From: an uncultured Steroidobacter sp.
Lineage (GTDB): Bacteria > Pseudomonadota > Gammaproteobacteria > Steroidobacterales > Steroidobacteraceae
Assembly: GCA_937864115.1 (NCBI GenBank)
Contig: CALMII010000026.1
Coordinates: 62,001-126,000 of the forward strand
Direction: 5' to 3'
DNA length: 64,000 nt
Numbering within the stretch: the first letter of the stretch is position 1; the number at the start of each line of letters is the position of its first letter. Position numbers and translations under genes: made by a program. Below the pieces are notes generated by a model. It did no database searches. It was not told the origin of the DNA and saw only the letters and a list, made by a program, of their open reading frames with translations. Positions 25,209 to 34,376 of the stretch are shown one piece after another.

Positions 25209-27794
25209 TCATGGACAGATCACCGCGTCCTGCAGTCCGGTATCCAGTCTGACGTTGGCAATGCCGAGCTGGAGCGTCCCGGCCGTCGACAGCGTCAGCG
25301 GTGCCGTGATGGCGCGCATGTCGGCGCCGCTCTGCTGGAAACAGCTCAGCAGTACGCGTGCCTGACGCCACTCGCCGCGCGGCGCCGAACGCAATCGCTC
25401 GGCGAACGGCATGCTGCCGGCGCAGCGCGCCGCGCCGCTGCCGCGACATTCCACGCCGAGCGTGACGTCGGCCGAGGGCGCAGCGTCGACGCGATAGTCG
25501 AAGACGAGCGAGAGCTGGCCATTGGCTTCGCGCTGCAGGTCGATGGGATCGCTGCGTTCGATCAGGAACGTCGCCGGACCCTGGCCGGACCAGGCGAGCA
25601 GGCGCGCATCTTCCTGTGCGGCGCGATCGATGGCGCTGACTTTCAGCACGCCGTTCGTCGTGCTTCCCGTCGCGGTCGCGAGCGTGCTGTGGGCAGCGTC
25701 GCCTTCCGCCACAGCGACGTTCCAGCCGGGGCTGGTACGGCCGGCCTGAAAATATTCGCGCGTCGAAGCGCTGTGGCTGGAACGAGGGGGCACGACCTCG
25801 GAGAGCGCCGCCAGTTCGCCATCGGATGCGTAGGTGAGGCCGAAGCCGAAAGCGAACAGCGGTGCCGCATCGCCGCGCGTCGCCGTGACCTGATCGGGTG
25901 TCAGCGGCCAGGAGAACGACAGCTTGCCCTTGAAGTCGTGAGCGACTGAGCCATCGCGTTTGGCGAAGAGCACGTCGGCGACACCGCCGCCTTCGGTGCC
26001 GGGCAGCCAGGCGGCCACGAAGGCATCGGACGCGTTCAGCAGCGGGTTGACCCACATCGGACGACCCGAAAGAAATACCGCGACGACGGGAATCTGCGCG
26101 TCGCGGAATTTTTTCAGCAGCGCCAGATCCGTCGTGTTGCCGGGCTTGTATTCGAGCGTATCGACGTCGCCCTGGAATTCCGCGTAAGGCTCTTCGCCGA
26201 AGACGACGATCGCGACATCGGGCTTGTTCCTGTAGTCGCCGTTCGGGCTCAGCGCGATCCTGCCGCCGCCTGCGGTCACGGCTTGGCGAATGCCGGAGTA
26301 GATGGACTCGCCGTTCGGGAAGTTGGCATTCGTGATGCCGGTGCCCTGCCAGGTGAGCGACCAGCCGCCGCTCTGTTTCGGGATGTTGTCGGCGCCGTCG
26401 CCGGCGACCAGCACATTCAGCGACGGCTTCAGCGGCAGTACGTGCTGCGAATTCTTGAGCAGCACCAGCGATTCGCGCACCGCCTGTCGCGCGACGGCGC
26501 GATGTTCCGGTGCGCCCAGCAGCTTGAATTCGCCGGCGAGCGGACGCGACGACGGCTTGCCGGCTTCGAACAATCCGGCGCGCAGTTTCACGCGCAGGAT
26601 GCGTCGCACGGCATCGTCGAGCCGCGCCATCGGGATTTCGCCGGAACGCGCCTGCGCGAGCGTGCTGTCGTACAGCCCGCGCCAGCTGTCGGGTGCCATG
26701 AACATGTCGAGACCCGCATTGATCGAAGCCGCGCAACTCGTGTTGCTGCAGCCGTCGACCTGTCCATGGGCATTCCAGTCGCCGACCAGGATGCCGTCGA
26801 AGCCGAAGCGGCCCTTGAGCACGTCGGTCAGCAGGCCCTTGTGGCCGTGAAGCTTGCTGCCCTGCCAGAGCGAGAACGAGGCCATGACGGATTGCGCGCC
26901 CGCGTCGATCGCCGCCGTGTAGCCCGCCGCATGGATGTCGCGGAGATCTTCTTCGCTCGCGCGGTTGTCGCCCTGGTCGCGGCCTTCGAACGTTCCGCCG
27001 TCGCCGATCCAGTGTTTCGCGGTGGTGATGACGTGACGGCCTTTGAGAAAGTCAGCCGAGCCGGGCTCGCCCTGGAGCCCCAGCACCATCGCGCGCGCGT
27101 ACTCGTGCACGATTTCCGGCCGCTCGGAGTACGACTCGTAAGAGCGTCCCCAGCGTACGTCCTGCACGACGGCGAGCGTCGGTGCGAACGTCCATTCCTG
27201 GCCCGAGACGCGCGTCTCGGCGGCGGTCACCTCGCCGATGCGGCGGATCAGTTCGGGATTGCGTGCGGCGCCGAGCCCGATGTTGTGCGGAAAGATCGTC
27301 GCGCCGACGATGTTGTTGTTGCCGTGGATCGCGTCCGAACCCCACACGATGGGAATGGCATGGCCGCCGTCGCGGGTGTCCATCGAAGCGAGATAGAACT
27401 CGTCGGCGGCCTTCAGCCATTCGCTGGGCGGGGCGAGATCGTTGCCGTACGGTCCGGAGTTGCCGCCGTTCAGCACCGAGCCCAGGCGATATTTGCGCAC
27501 GTCGTCCGCTGTGACGCTGCCGACATCGGCCTGCACGACCTGACCGACTTTTTCTTCGACCGACAGCGATTGCAGCAGGTTTTCGAGTCGCGCCGTCAGC
27601 GCGGCATCGTCCTTCACGGGCGGCGCGAGTTGCGGCCACAGATCGGGATGAACGCGCGACATGGCAGGCGGCGGTGCGGCGGGTTCCGACGCTGCGTCGT
27701 GGACGCGCTCACAACCCGCGAGTGCGCAGGTCACGACCATCGATGCTCCGAGCAGCGTGTTGCGGCGCGCACGGCGAAGCCACAAATCCACCAT
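25209..27794 (-). CDS. Glycoside hydrolase family 3 beta-glucosidase (ExoP-like), lipoprotein
   Basis: 861 residues. Lipobox CALAGC (Cys28). The (beta/alpha)8 GH3 domain has WGSDAIHGNNN, AKHWIGDGGT and the nucleophile loop ILVGDWNAHGQVDG (catalytic Asp). The alpha/beta sandwich domain contains VVFGEEPYAEFQGD, and a C-terminal galactose-binding-like domain follows as in exo-1,3/1,4-beta-glucanases of the ExoP type. It likely releases glucose from beta-glucans at the cell surface. A LacI-family operator palindrome 59 bases upstream suggests control by sugar. Confidence 0.93.
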   Translation of the reverse strand: MVDLWLRRARRNTLLGASMVVTCALAGCERVHDAASEPAAPPPAMSRVHPDLWPQLAPPVKDDAALTARLENLLQSLSVEEKVGQVVQADVGSVTADDVRKYRLGSVLNGGNSGPYGNDLAPPSEWLKAADEFYLASMDTRDGGHAIPIVWGSDAIHGNNNIVGATIFPHNIGLGAARNPELIRRIGEVTAAETRVSGQEWTFAPTLAVVQDVRWGRSYESYSERPEIVHEYARAMVLGLQGEPGSADFLKGRHVITTAKHWIGDGGTFEGRDQGDNRASEEDLRDIHAAGYTAAIDAGAQSVMASFSLWQGSKLHGHKGLLTDVLKGRFGFDGILVGDWNAHGQVDGCSNTSCAASINAGLDMFMAPDSWRGLYDSTLAQARSGEIPMARLDDAVRRILRVKLRAGLFEAGKPSSRPLAGEFKLLGAPEHRAVARQAVRESLVLLKNSQHVLPLKPSLNVLVAGDGADNIPKQSGGWSLTWQGTGITNANFPNGESIYSGIRQAVTAGGGRIALSPNGDYRNKPDVAIVVFGEEPYAEFQGDVDTLEYKPGNTTDLALLKKFRDAQIPVVAVFLSGRPMWVNPLLNASDAFVAAWLPGTEGGGVADVLFAKRDGSVAHDFKGKLSFSWPLTPDQVTATRGDAAPLFAFGFGLTYASDGELAALSEVVPPRSSHSASTREYFQAGRTSPGWNVAVAEGDAAHSTLATATGSTTNGVLKVSAIDRAAQEDARLLAWSGQGPATFLIERSDPIDLQREANGQLSLVFDYRVDAAPSADVTLGVECRGSGAARCAGSMPFAERLRSAPRGEWRQARVLLSCFQQSGADMRAITAPLTLSTAGTLQLGIANVRLDTGLQDAVICP

Positions 27795-27852
27795 CGTCGA
27801 TCCCCCATCCTGACTGCTGTTTTCTGATACGCGGCATCAGAATCCCATGGTG

Positions 27853-27868
27853 TTGACAGCGTTGTCAA
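27853..27868. promoter_or_regulatory. LacI-family operator upstream of the GH3 gene
   Basis: TTGACAGC-GTTGTCAA, a near-perfect 16-base palindrome with the central CG step typical of LacI-family sites. It lies between the divergent GH3 and YdbH-like genes, 59 bases from the GH3 start. No LacI gene is in the window. Confidence 0.55.
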
Positions 27869-28023
27869 TTTGGATTTTTCGGTCCCGTGCGTCGATGGAA
27901 ACGCCTATGCGTTGGTTCGACGCGATTGCCGTGCGTCTGACGCAGAAATTTCGTGACTTGGCGATGTTGCGTGCGCCCGTCATCATCCTTTGGATGGGTC
28001 ATCTACGTCGCGATCGCCGCTCG

Positions 28024-30141
28024 ATGCGGATTCGACCGGCCGTCGCGCTGAGCGCCGTCGTCGCGCTGGGTGCGTTTACGCTCGTCGACGCCATCGAGAA
28101 TGCGACTGTCGACGTGGAACGCATCGAAGGCGCCGGCTGGCATGCCGAAGGCGTCGCCATCCAGCTCGATCTGCCTGCAGGCGGCGTCGGGGCTTCGGCC
28201 ACGGTGTCGCGCCTGTCGCTGCAATCCCCGCGGCAGACTTTCACGAACGTGCGCATTCAGTGCCCGGTCGTCGCCATCGCGACTGATTCGATCGAATGCG
28301 AGCACGCAAGGATTACGGGAACGCTGGGCGTGCTCGGCACGCAGACGTTGACCGGGCGGGTGTCCTACGCGCGAACCAGCGGCGATCTCGACCTGAACGT
28401 CGTTGGATTGAAAGTCGGTGCCGGCACGGTCGCCGTGCGCGGAGCGCTGCGGCAATCAGGCTGGCAGGCGCGGGCGCAATTCGATCAGGTCGATGTCGAA
28501 CCGCTGATTTCGCTCGCGAGCCAGTGGGGCATTGCACTGCCGCAGCTCGCGGGCAGCGGTCGACTGAGCGGCGAGGTCGCTGCGTCTGGATCAGAAGAGG
28601 CACTCGAGCAGGCGAGCGTGACGGCGTCGCTCAGCGATGTCACCGCCAGCAACGAGGAGGGCAGCCTCGCCGCCGAGAATTTCTCCGTGAACCTGCAGGG
28701 AACGCTGACACGCGCACGCGACGACTGGCGATTCACTGCGGAAGTGAGTTCGGATACGGGTCAGGCGTATGCGCAACCGATCTTTCTGGATCTCGGTGCG
28801 CATCCGATCCGCGCTGCCGCGCGTGGCCTCTGGCGCAGCGATGGCGCATTCGAGATCGAACAGTTCTCTCTCGATCATCGCGGCGTCGCGCAGGGCGCAG
28901 GCAGCGCCCGTCTGCATTTCGACGCCGAGCAGCCTGTGCAGGCGCTGCATCTGCAGCTTTCCCGCCTGCAGTTCCCTGGCGCCTACGAGGCCTATTTCCA
29001 GCCGCTGCTGCTGGATACCGGCTTCAAATCGCTGACGACGTCCGGATCGATTTCGGGCGACATCGAGATTGCCGACGGAGTGCCGCAGAAAGTCGACCTG
29101 CGGTTCGAGGACGTGACGCTGGACGACGGCCAGCGCAATGTCGTGCTGCGCGAGCTGGGCGGCGAACTGCACTGGCTCGATGTGAAGTCCGTCAGTACCG
29201 ACAGTGACGACGACGATGTCGCCGACGCACCAACGATCGCCGCGACCTCGCAACTGCGCTGGTCGGGCGGCACGCTGCTCAATCTCGATCTGGGGCCCAG
29301 CGAGCTGAAATTCCGGACGGAAGCGCGACAGCTGCGCCTGCTCGAGCCGACGCGCATCCCGATTCTCGATGGCGCGCTGGAACTCGAAAGTTTTCGCGTG
29401 CGCAATGCCGGACTGCCGAACGTGGCCTTCATCATCGACGCCACCATTCAACCGATCAGCGTGAGTCAGCTCTGCACTGCGTTCGGCTGGCCCGAATTCG
29501 GCGGGCGGATTTCCGGAAAGATCTCCAAGCTGCGCGTTCGCCAGAAGATGGCGACGCTCGGCACGACACTGCAGGCGCAGGTGTTCGACGGCACGGTGAA
29601 GATCAGCGATCTGCGGCTCGAACAGCCCTTCAGCGACTGGCCGCGGTTCTATTCGAACATCGCACTGGAGAACCTGGATCTTTCGCTGGTCACCAGCGCG
29701 TTCTCCTTCGGCCAGATCACCGGCCGCCTGTCGGGCGACATCAAGGGGCTCGAACTTTTCAACTGGCAGCCCGTCGCCTTCGATGCCCATCTCTACACGC
29801 CACCGCGCGATCGATCCCGGCATCGCATCAGTCAGCGCGCCGTGCAGAACATCGGCAGCATCGGCGGCGGCGGAGCCGGCGTGACTGCCGCGCTGTCGAG
29901 CGGATTCCTGCGCTTCTTCGAGGATTTCAACTACGACCGCCTCGGGATTTCCTGTCGCCTGGCGAACGATGTGTGCCAGATGGACGGCGTGGCGCCAGCG
30001 CCCAACGGGGGCTACTACCTGGTCAAGGGCAAGGGCGTGCCGCGCATCGACGTCATCGCCAACAACCGCCGGGTCGACTGGCCGCGGCTGGTGCAGCAGC
30101 TGATTGCGGTCACGCAGTCCGAAGGGCCGGTCGTGAACTAG
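28024..30141 (+). CDS. ydbH: YdbH-family intermembrane lipid transport protein (AsmA-like)
   Basis: About 705 residues. One N-terminal membrane anchor (about 5-22) is followed by a long beta-rich periplasmic region of repeated AsmA/TamB-like strands (GSGRLSGEVAASG, TSGSISGDIEIADG, GQITGRLSGDIKG) and a conserved YdbH C-terminus (FNYDRLGISCRLANDVCQM). YdbH acts with TamB and YhdP in phospholipid supply to the outer membrane. The start is uncertain: ATG 27994 and earlier in-frame codons exist, but the frame's first codons overlap the LacI-type operator. Co-directional with ydbL. Confidence 0.82.
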   Translation: MRIRPAVALSAVVALGAFTLVDAIENATVDVERIEGAGWHAEGVAIQLDLPAGGVGASATVSRLSLQSPRQTFTNVRIQCPVVAIATDSIECEHARITGTLGVLGTQTLTGRVSYARTSGDLDLNVVGLKVGAGTVAVRGALRQSGWQARAQFDQVDVEPLISLASQWGIALPQLAGSGRLSGEVAASGSEEALEQASVTASLSDVTASNEEGSLAAENFSVNLQGTLTRARDDWRFTAEVSSDTGQAYAQPIFLDLGAHPIRAAARGLWRSDGAFEIEQFSLDHRGVAQGAGSARLHFDAEQPVQALHLQLSRLQFPGAYEAYFQPLLLDTGFKSLTTSGSISGDIEIADGVPQKVDLRFEDVTLDDGQRNVVLRELGGELHWLDVKSVSTDSDDDDVADAPTIAATSQLRWSGGTLLNLDLGPSELKFRTEARQLRLLEPTRIPILDGALELESFRVRNAGLPNVAFIIDATIQPISVSQLCTAFGWPEFGGRISGKISKLRVRQKMATLGTTLQAQVFDGTVKISDLRLEQPFSDWPRFYSNIALENLDLSLVTSAFSFGQITGRLSGDIKGLELFNWQPVAFDAHLYTPPRDRSRHRISQRAVQNIGSIGGGGAGVTAALSSGFLRFFEDFNYDRLGISCRLANDVCQMDGVAPAPNGGYYLVKGKGVPRIDVIANNRRVDWPRLVQQLIAVTQSEGPVVN

Positions 30142-30195
30142 CGGATTCATTTATGATCGCGCAGGTCCCGAAGAGAACCCTGCGAGGAATCCGAC

Positions 30196-30798
30196 ATGGC
30201 CCGATATTTCCCGCTGCAGCTGGCCGCGATCACGCTCGCGCTGTCGGCCTGCGTCACGATCAATGTGTACTTCCCCGCGGCGGCCGCGGAGAAGGCGGCC
30301 GACAAGATCATCGAGGACGTGCTGGGCGACAGCGCGTCGAGTTCCAACAAGCGCTCGTCGCTGGTCGACGGCGCAAGTCGCACGCTGCTGGCGGCGACGG
30401 CTGGCGTACTGAATTTCCTGGTCCCGACCGCGCAGGCGCAATCGCAGGCCGACCTCAACATCGCGACCCCGGCCGTGCGCCAGCTGACGCAATCGATGGA
30501 AGCGCGCTTCGCCCAGTTGAAGAAGTATCTCGACAGCGGCGCCGTCGGTTTCACCCGCGACGGGCTGGTGGAAGTGCGCGATCAGAATCTCGTCGCGCTC
30601 CCCGAACGCAATGCCGTGCGCAAACTCGTCGCGGACGAGAACGCCGACCGCGCCAACCTGTATCGCGAAATCGCCACCGCCAACGGACATCCGGAATGGG
30701 AGTCCGACATCCGCTCGACCTTCGCGACGCGCTGGGCGAGCAAGGCCGCCGCCGGCTGGTACGTACAGGACAGCAGCGGAGCGTGGAAGCAGAAGTAG
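30196..30798 (+). CDS. ydbL: YdbL-like DUF1318 lipoprotein
   Basis: 200 residues. Lipobox LALSAC (Cys19), then VTINVYFPAAAAEKAADKII, a stretch shared by lipoprotein-type YdbL homologues. The DUF1318 domain is C-terminal (about 125-200), ending GWYVQDSSGAWKQK. It follows ydbH by 54 bases and is closed by a strong terminator, so the two form an operon. In E. coli the lipoprotein YnbE lies between them; no such gene is here. Confidence 0.85.
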   Translation: MARYFPLQLAAITLALSACVTINVYFPAAAAEKAADKIIEDVLGDSASSSNKRSSLVDGASRTLLAATAGVLNFLVPTAQAQSQADLNIATPAVRQLTQSMEARFAQLKKYLDSGAVGFTRDGLVEVRDQNLVALPERNAVRKLVADENADRANLYREIATANGHPEWESDIRSTFATRWASKAAAGWYVQDSSGAWKQK

Positions 30799-30820
30799 CC
30801 CACGAAAGTCCGGCGCAAAA

Positions 30821-30851
30821 AAAAGCCCTGCATCTGCAGGGCTTTTCGTTT
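30821..30851 (+). terminator. Intrinsic terminator of the ydbH-ydbL operon
   Basis: Stem AAAAGCCCTGCA-TC-TGCAGGGCTTTT with a T-rich end, 22 bases after the stop. Confidence 0.9.
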
Positions 30852-31193
30852 CTGGGTCGGCGACTCTTCGAGTTGTTTGGCTGCGCCGGCTAAATCCGGA
30901 AACGACGCTGTCGCTTCAATTTGCAATCACAGTGCCGGAATCCCGGCGCATCGTCCTGATGCTTGTTGCTATCGATCCAGTCTCCCCTTGCGGTCCATCC
31001 CCGCTTCTCTGCCGAACTGCGCCGCCTGCACGTGACCAACGGAAATCCCGCGGGACGGGCAGTTGCTTGTTCAACCAGCACGTGGTGTGCCAGTGAACGG
31101 AGTATGAGCCGCGAAACAGCTACTTAGCAAGCACTGTTGCTGAATAACAACGACATGGGACTGGAACAGTGTCAACCGGGGCGACGCCGACAG
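30852..31193. other. Gene-free space between convergent genes
   Basis: No credible coding frame. It holds one word, GTGACC..CGGAAATCCCGCGGGA near 31031-31054, shared with the disrupted repeat at 3131-3154. Otherwise I see nothing. Confidence 0.5.
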
Positions 31194-33245
31194 CTACATC
31201 GGGCCGGTCATGGGCAGGGTGATCTCGATTTCCACGCCGCTGCCATCCTCCAGATTCATCGCTGCGGCCCTGCCGCCGTGGAATTCGGCGATCAGGCGCA
31301 CGATGTACAAGCCCAGGCCCAGATGCGGCTTGCTGGCGGGTGCGATGCGCGAACTCACCAGCGATTCGAACAGACGCCCATCCAGATGCGGCGGCAGCAG
31401 GGGGCCGTCATTGCTCATCGTCAGCCGATAGTCCGCGACGCCGGCCTGCAATCGCAGCGCGATCCGGCCGCCGGCGGGACAGAAGTCCGCGGCGTTATCC
31501 ATCAGCTTGTCCAGCATCTGGGCGATGAGATCGGGCGAACCGGTCAACGAACCACGCCGCTCGGGGACCTGGGTCTCGATGGTCACGTGCGTGAACGTTG
31601 CCGAATACGCGCGGCCGATATTGCGCACCAGGTCGGCCAGATCGAACTCGGTACGTTCCGTGTGTTCGATGAGCTGCTCGACCCGCGTCGCTTCGGACAT
31701 GGCGGTGAGAATGGAATGGAGCCGTCCGGCGCCGCTGCGGGCACGGTCCAGATATTCCTGCGATGACGCGGGCAGCGATTCGTCCGAGGCGAGATTGTCG
31801 AGCGACGAGCTGACGATAGTCAGCGGCGTGCGCAGTTCGTGCGACAGCTTGCTGCCGAGGGTCTGCAGATAGCTCGTGTGTTCCTTGAGGCGCGCCAGCA
31901 GGGTGCTGTAGTTGCGTGCCAGCGTGCCGAGTTCGTCGCGGGATTTCGTGTCAGGAATGCGCGGTTCGAGCCGGCCTTCCGGCGTCAGCGCCGTCGAGAC
32001 GGCACGACTCAGACGCCGGATGCGCTGCGACAGGCGCGCTGCGAATGCGAGCGTGACCGCAATCGAGAACAGCGTGGCCAGCACGGTGAGATTCAGCAGA
32101 CGCGTCAGCGCGTCCTCGCGGACCACGGCGAGCTGCTCGGCAGGCTGTTCGACGACGAGTGCTGCGATGGTTGCCTCGCCGTAGCGCACGGGAACGGCCG
32201 CGCGCACCAGCGACGGTTCGCCGCCCGCCGGCTCGAACCAGAGCGCTTCGTTGCGCCCGGCGCGCGCCGCATCGACGGGCGATCCCCACATGCCGTACGG
32301 CAGTCCGTAAGACAGCGCCACCGCGTCGCGCCCGAACAGGCGGCGATAGATCGATCGTGCAAAGCCGTCGTCATCCTGCTGCAGGCTCGCGTAATCGGCG
32401 CTCGCGCCAGCGTCGACAGTGCCCGCGCGCGCCAGCAGCCATCCGCGGCGATCGACGACCGAGACCCGCAGTCCGTCGGGCGCGTACTGCTGCAATCGCT
32501 CGCGCAGCGCATCCGAGCCCGTGTGCAGTTTGCCGAGAACCGGAGGCCGCGAGGTATTGCCTTCGGTGTTCAATGCGAAGACCGCGAGCTGCTGGCCGAA
32601 CATGGAAAGCGGCGCGCGCAGTTCGATCGCGTAGCCGGTCGCGGTGGCGCGCCAGACGCCGCTGACATGGCCGATCTCTTCCTGCGACGCCCGCCATGGC
32701 GCGCCGACGTCGCTGGAGCGGGCGATGATCGGGCCGGGAGCCACGGCGCTCACCGACCAGGCGCGCTCGCGCCCGAATTCATCACGCGTCAGGAAGATGA
32801 CGCGGCTGACGTATTGATCCGTGCGCGATTCCTGCGCCGGATCTTCGTACTGGATCGAACGATCGACGACTTCGAAATAGACATGCATGAAGCGACCGAA
32901 GACGGCGAGTCGCGGCCCCGTATCGCGCGGATTGAATCCTGCAACGGAACGCGTGGGTTCCGGCCATTCATCCGCAAAGCCATCGAGCAGTGGAGTCGTC
33001 ATCAGCAGCGGCGCGAAGTAATCGCCCCGCGCGGGATCGAAGTCCTCGCGCAATTCGTCAGGAAAGCGATACAGCAGTTCCGGCTGCGAGGCGACGACGC
33101 GGCCGAGCACTTCTGCCGTGCGAATCAGCGAATCCTCCTGTCCGCGCCGCAGGGTCGACTCCATGCGCTGCGCGTACTGCCAGCCCGCCCAGGGCAGGAT
33201 CAGGGTCAGCAGGCTGACGAGCAGGAGTTTGAGGCGGAGGGACAT
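31194..33245 (-). CDS. pdsS: Sensor histidine kinase of the proteobacterial dedicated sortase type (PdsS)
   Basis: 683 residues. Membrane helix 7-24, then a very large periplasmic sensor (about 25-385) with a carbohydrate-binding-like segment, a second helix (about 390-410) and HAMP. HisKA has LSHELRTPLTIV; the ATPase has DNAADFCPAGG and LGLGLYIVRLIAEFHGG. The size and sensor layout match PdsS of the dedicated sortase systems, as does the regulator just upstream. It is transcribed after pdsR. Neither a sortase nor its target is seen in the window. The signal is unknown. Confidence 0.82.
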   Translation of the reverse strand: MSLRLKLLLVSLLTLILPWAGWQYAQRMESTLRRGQEDSLIRTAEVLGRVVASQPELLYRFPDELREDFDPARGDYFAPLLMTTPLLDGFADEWPEPTRSVAGFNPRDTGPRLAVFGRFMHVYFEVVDRSIQYEDPAQESRTDQYVSRVIFLTRDEFGRERAWSVSAVAPGPIIARSSDVGAPWRASQEEIGHVSGVWRATATGYAIELRAPLSMFGQQLAVFALNTEGNTSRPPVLGKLHTGSDALRERLQQYAPDGLRVSVVDRRGWLLARAGTVDAGASADYASLQQDDDGFARSIYRRLFGRDAVALSYGLPYGMWGSPVDAARAGRNEALWFEPAGGEPSLVRAAVPVRYGEATIAALVVEQPAEQLAVVREDALTRLLNLTVLATLFSIAVTLAFAARLSQRIRRLSRAVSTALTPEGRLEPRIPDTKSRDELGTLARNYSTLLARLKEHTSYLQTLGSKLSHELRTPLTIVSSSLDNLASDESLPASSQEYLDRARSGAGRLHSILTAMSEATRVEQLIEHTERTEFDLADLVRNIGRAYSATFTHVTIETQVPERRGSLTGSPDLIAQMLDKLMDNAADFCPAGGRIALRLQAGVADYRLTMSNDGPLLPPHLDGRLFESLVSSRIAPASKPHLGLGLYIVRLIAEFHGGRAAAMNLEDGSGVEIEITLPMTGPM

Positions 33246-33252
33246 GGTGCTC

Positions 33253-33318
33253 AGGCTACGGGCTACAGGCGACAGGCTGTCCGAGACAGGTCGCCCGTAG
33301 CCTGTAGCCTGTAGCCCG
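33253..33318. repeat. Small word-type inverted repeat between pdsR and pdsS
   Basis: Left arm (33253-33278) and right arm (33292-33318) are built from the word GGCTACAGGCTAC and its complement. It fills almost the whole 75-base gap of an otherwise co-directional pair. Confidence 0.75.
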
Positions 33319-33320
33319 TC

Positions 33321-34010
33321 TCATTCCTTCCACCGATACCCCATCCCGTACATCGTCTCCACCGCGTCGAACGATGCATCGATCGCCTGGAACTTGCGGC
33401 GGATGCGTTTGATGTGGGACGTGATCGTGTTGTCGTCGAGCACGACGTTCGCGGCGTCCATGAGCTGCTGGCGGTTCTTCACGTGGCCGGGATTCTTGGC
33501 GAGGGCGTGCACGATCCAGAATTCCGTCAGCGTCAGCCCTAGGGGTTGTTCCTGCCAGGTCGCGTGCAGGCGCGCGGTGTCGATGACGAGCGGTCCGCGC
33601 GCCACGATCTGATCGCGGTTCGACGGCTGCGTGAGCGCGTCGATGCGGCGAAACAGCGCGACGACGCGCGCGATCAGATGCGTGAGGCTCAGGTCTTTCG
33701 TGAGGTAGTCGTCGGCGCCGAGGCGCAGGCCGGACACCGCATCGAGTTCGCTGTCGCGCGCGGTGAGAAAGATGATCGGCAGTTCGGCCGACATCGTGCG
33801 CAGCTCGCGGCACAGCTCGAAACCGCCTTCGGGTTCGTCGTGCAGCCCGACGTCGATGACGGCGAGGTCGGGCAGGCGCGCGCGGAAGGCCTCGATGGCT
33901 TCCTTGCGGGTACCGTAGGTGCGCACGCTGTAGCCGTGACGCTGGAACGCGGCCGCGTAGTTGTCGCGGATGGCCGGTTCGTCTTCGACGATTGCAATCA
34001 GTTTCTTCAT
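33321..34010 (-). CDS. pdsR: Response regulator of the proteobacterial dedicated sortase type (PdsR)
   Basis: 229 residues. Receiver domain has VEDEPAIRDNYAAAFQRHGY, phospho-acceptor Asp in LAVIDVGL, and FLTARDSELDAVSGLRLGADD. An OmpR-type winged helix follows (NRQQLMDAANVVLDDNTITS, MYGMGYRWKE). The N-terminal DNYAAAF and the insert LHDEPEGGFELC are features I associate with PdsR rather than other OmpR regulators. It controls, by inference, the dedicated sortase genes and perhaps others; targets are not in the window. Confidence 0.85.
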   Translation of the reverse strand: MKKLIAIVEDEPAIRDNYAAAFQRHGYSVRTYGTRKEAIEAFRARLPDLAVIDVGLHDEPEGGFELCRELRTMSAELPIIFLTARDSELDAVSGLRLGADDYLTKDLSLTHLIARVVALFRRIDALTQPSNRDQIVARGPLVIDTARLHATWQEQPLGLTLTEFWIVHALAKNPGHVKNRQQLMDAANVVLDDNTITSHIKRIRRKFQAIDASFDAVETMYGMGYRWKE

Positions 34011-34178
34011 GAGGCGGTTCGATGGCGTTACGGACGATCACAGTGTAGCGCCGGCAGGCAAGCAGAACGCGCCCGCCATGATTGATCACAATCCGCCGCT
34101 GCCCTGCCTCTTCGCGACATTCGGCGGACTCGCGACTGCGTTGAGATGGCTCCCGGGCGGAATACCGGGAGTACGGCA

Positions 34179-34376
34179 ATGAACGTGGATAGCTTCGAAC
34201 AGTCGGCAAGGCCGGTCGGACCGCAGGCGTCCGCCGCGGCGATGCGTCGTTCCCGTCGCGAACGGTGGTGGGCGTGGGCTTCGCTGCTGGTCCTGATCGT
34301 GGCCTGGGATGCAGCGGGCCGGCTGGATCAGAAAGCGTTGATGCCCGTGAGCGCGCGGCCGACCGTGAGCTGGTGA
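34179..34376 (+). pseudogene. Possible N-terminal remnant of a membrane protein (PAP2-like start)
   Basis: A 65-residue frame whose first 49 residues look genuine: basic segment MRRSRRERWWAWASLLVLIV, then AWDAAGRLD, reminiscent of the first helix of PAP2-type phosphatases. GGGAG lies 8 bases before the ATG. After about 34326 the frame runs into the antisense of the gcdH 3' end and stops, so the body of any such protein is missing. It could instead be a chance frame or a small one-helix protein. Confidence 0.35.
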
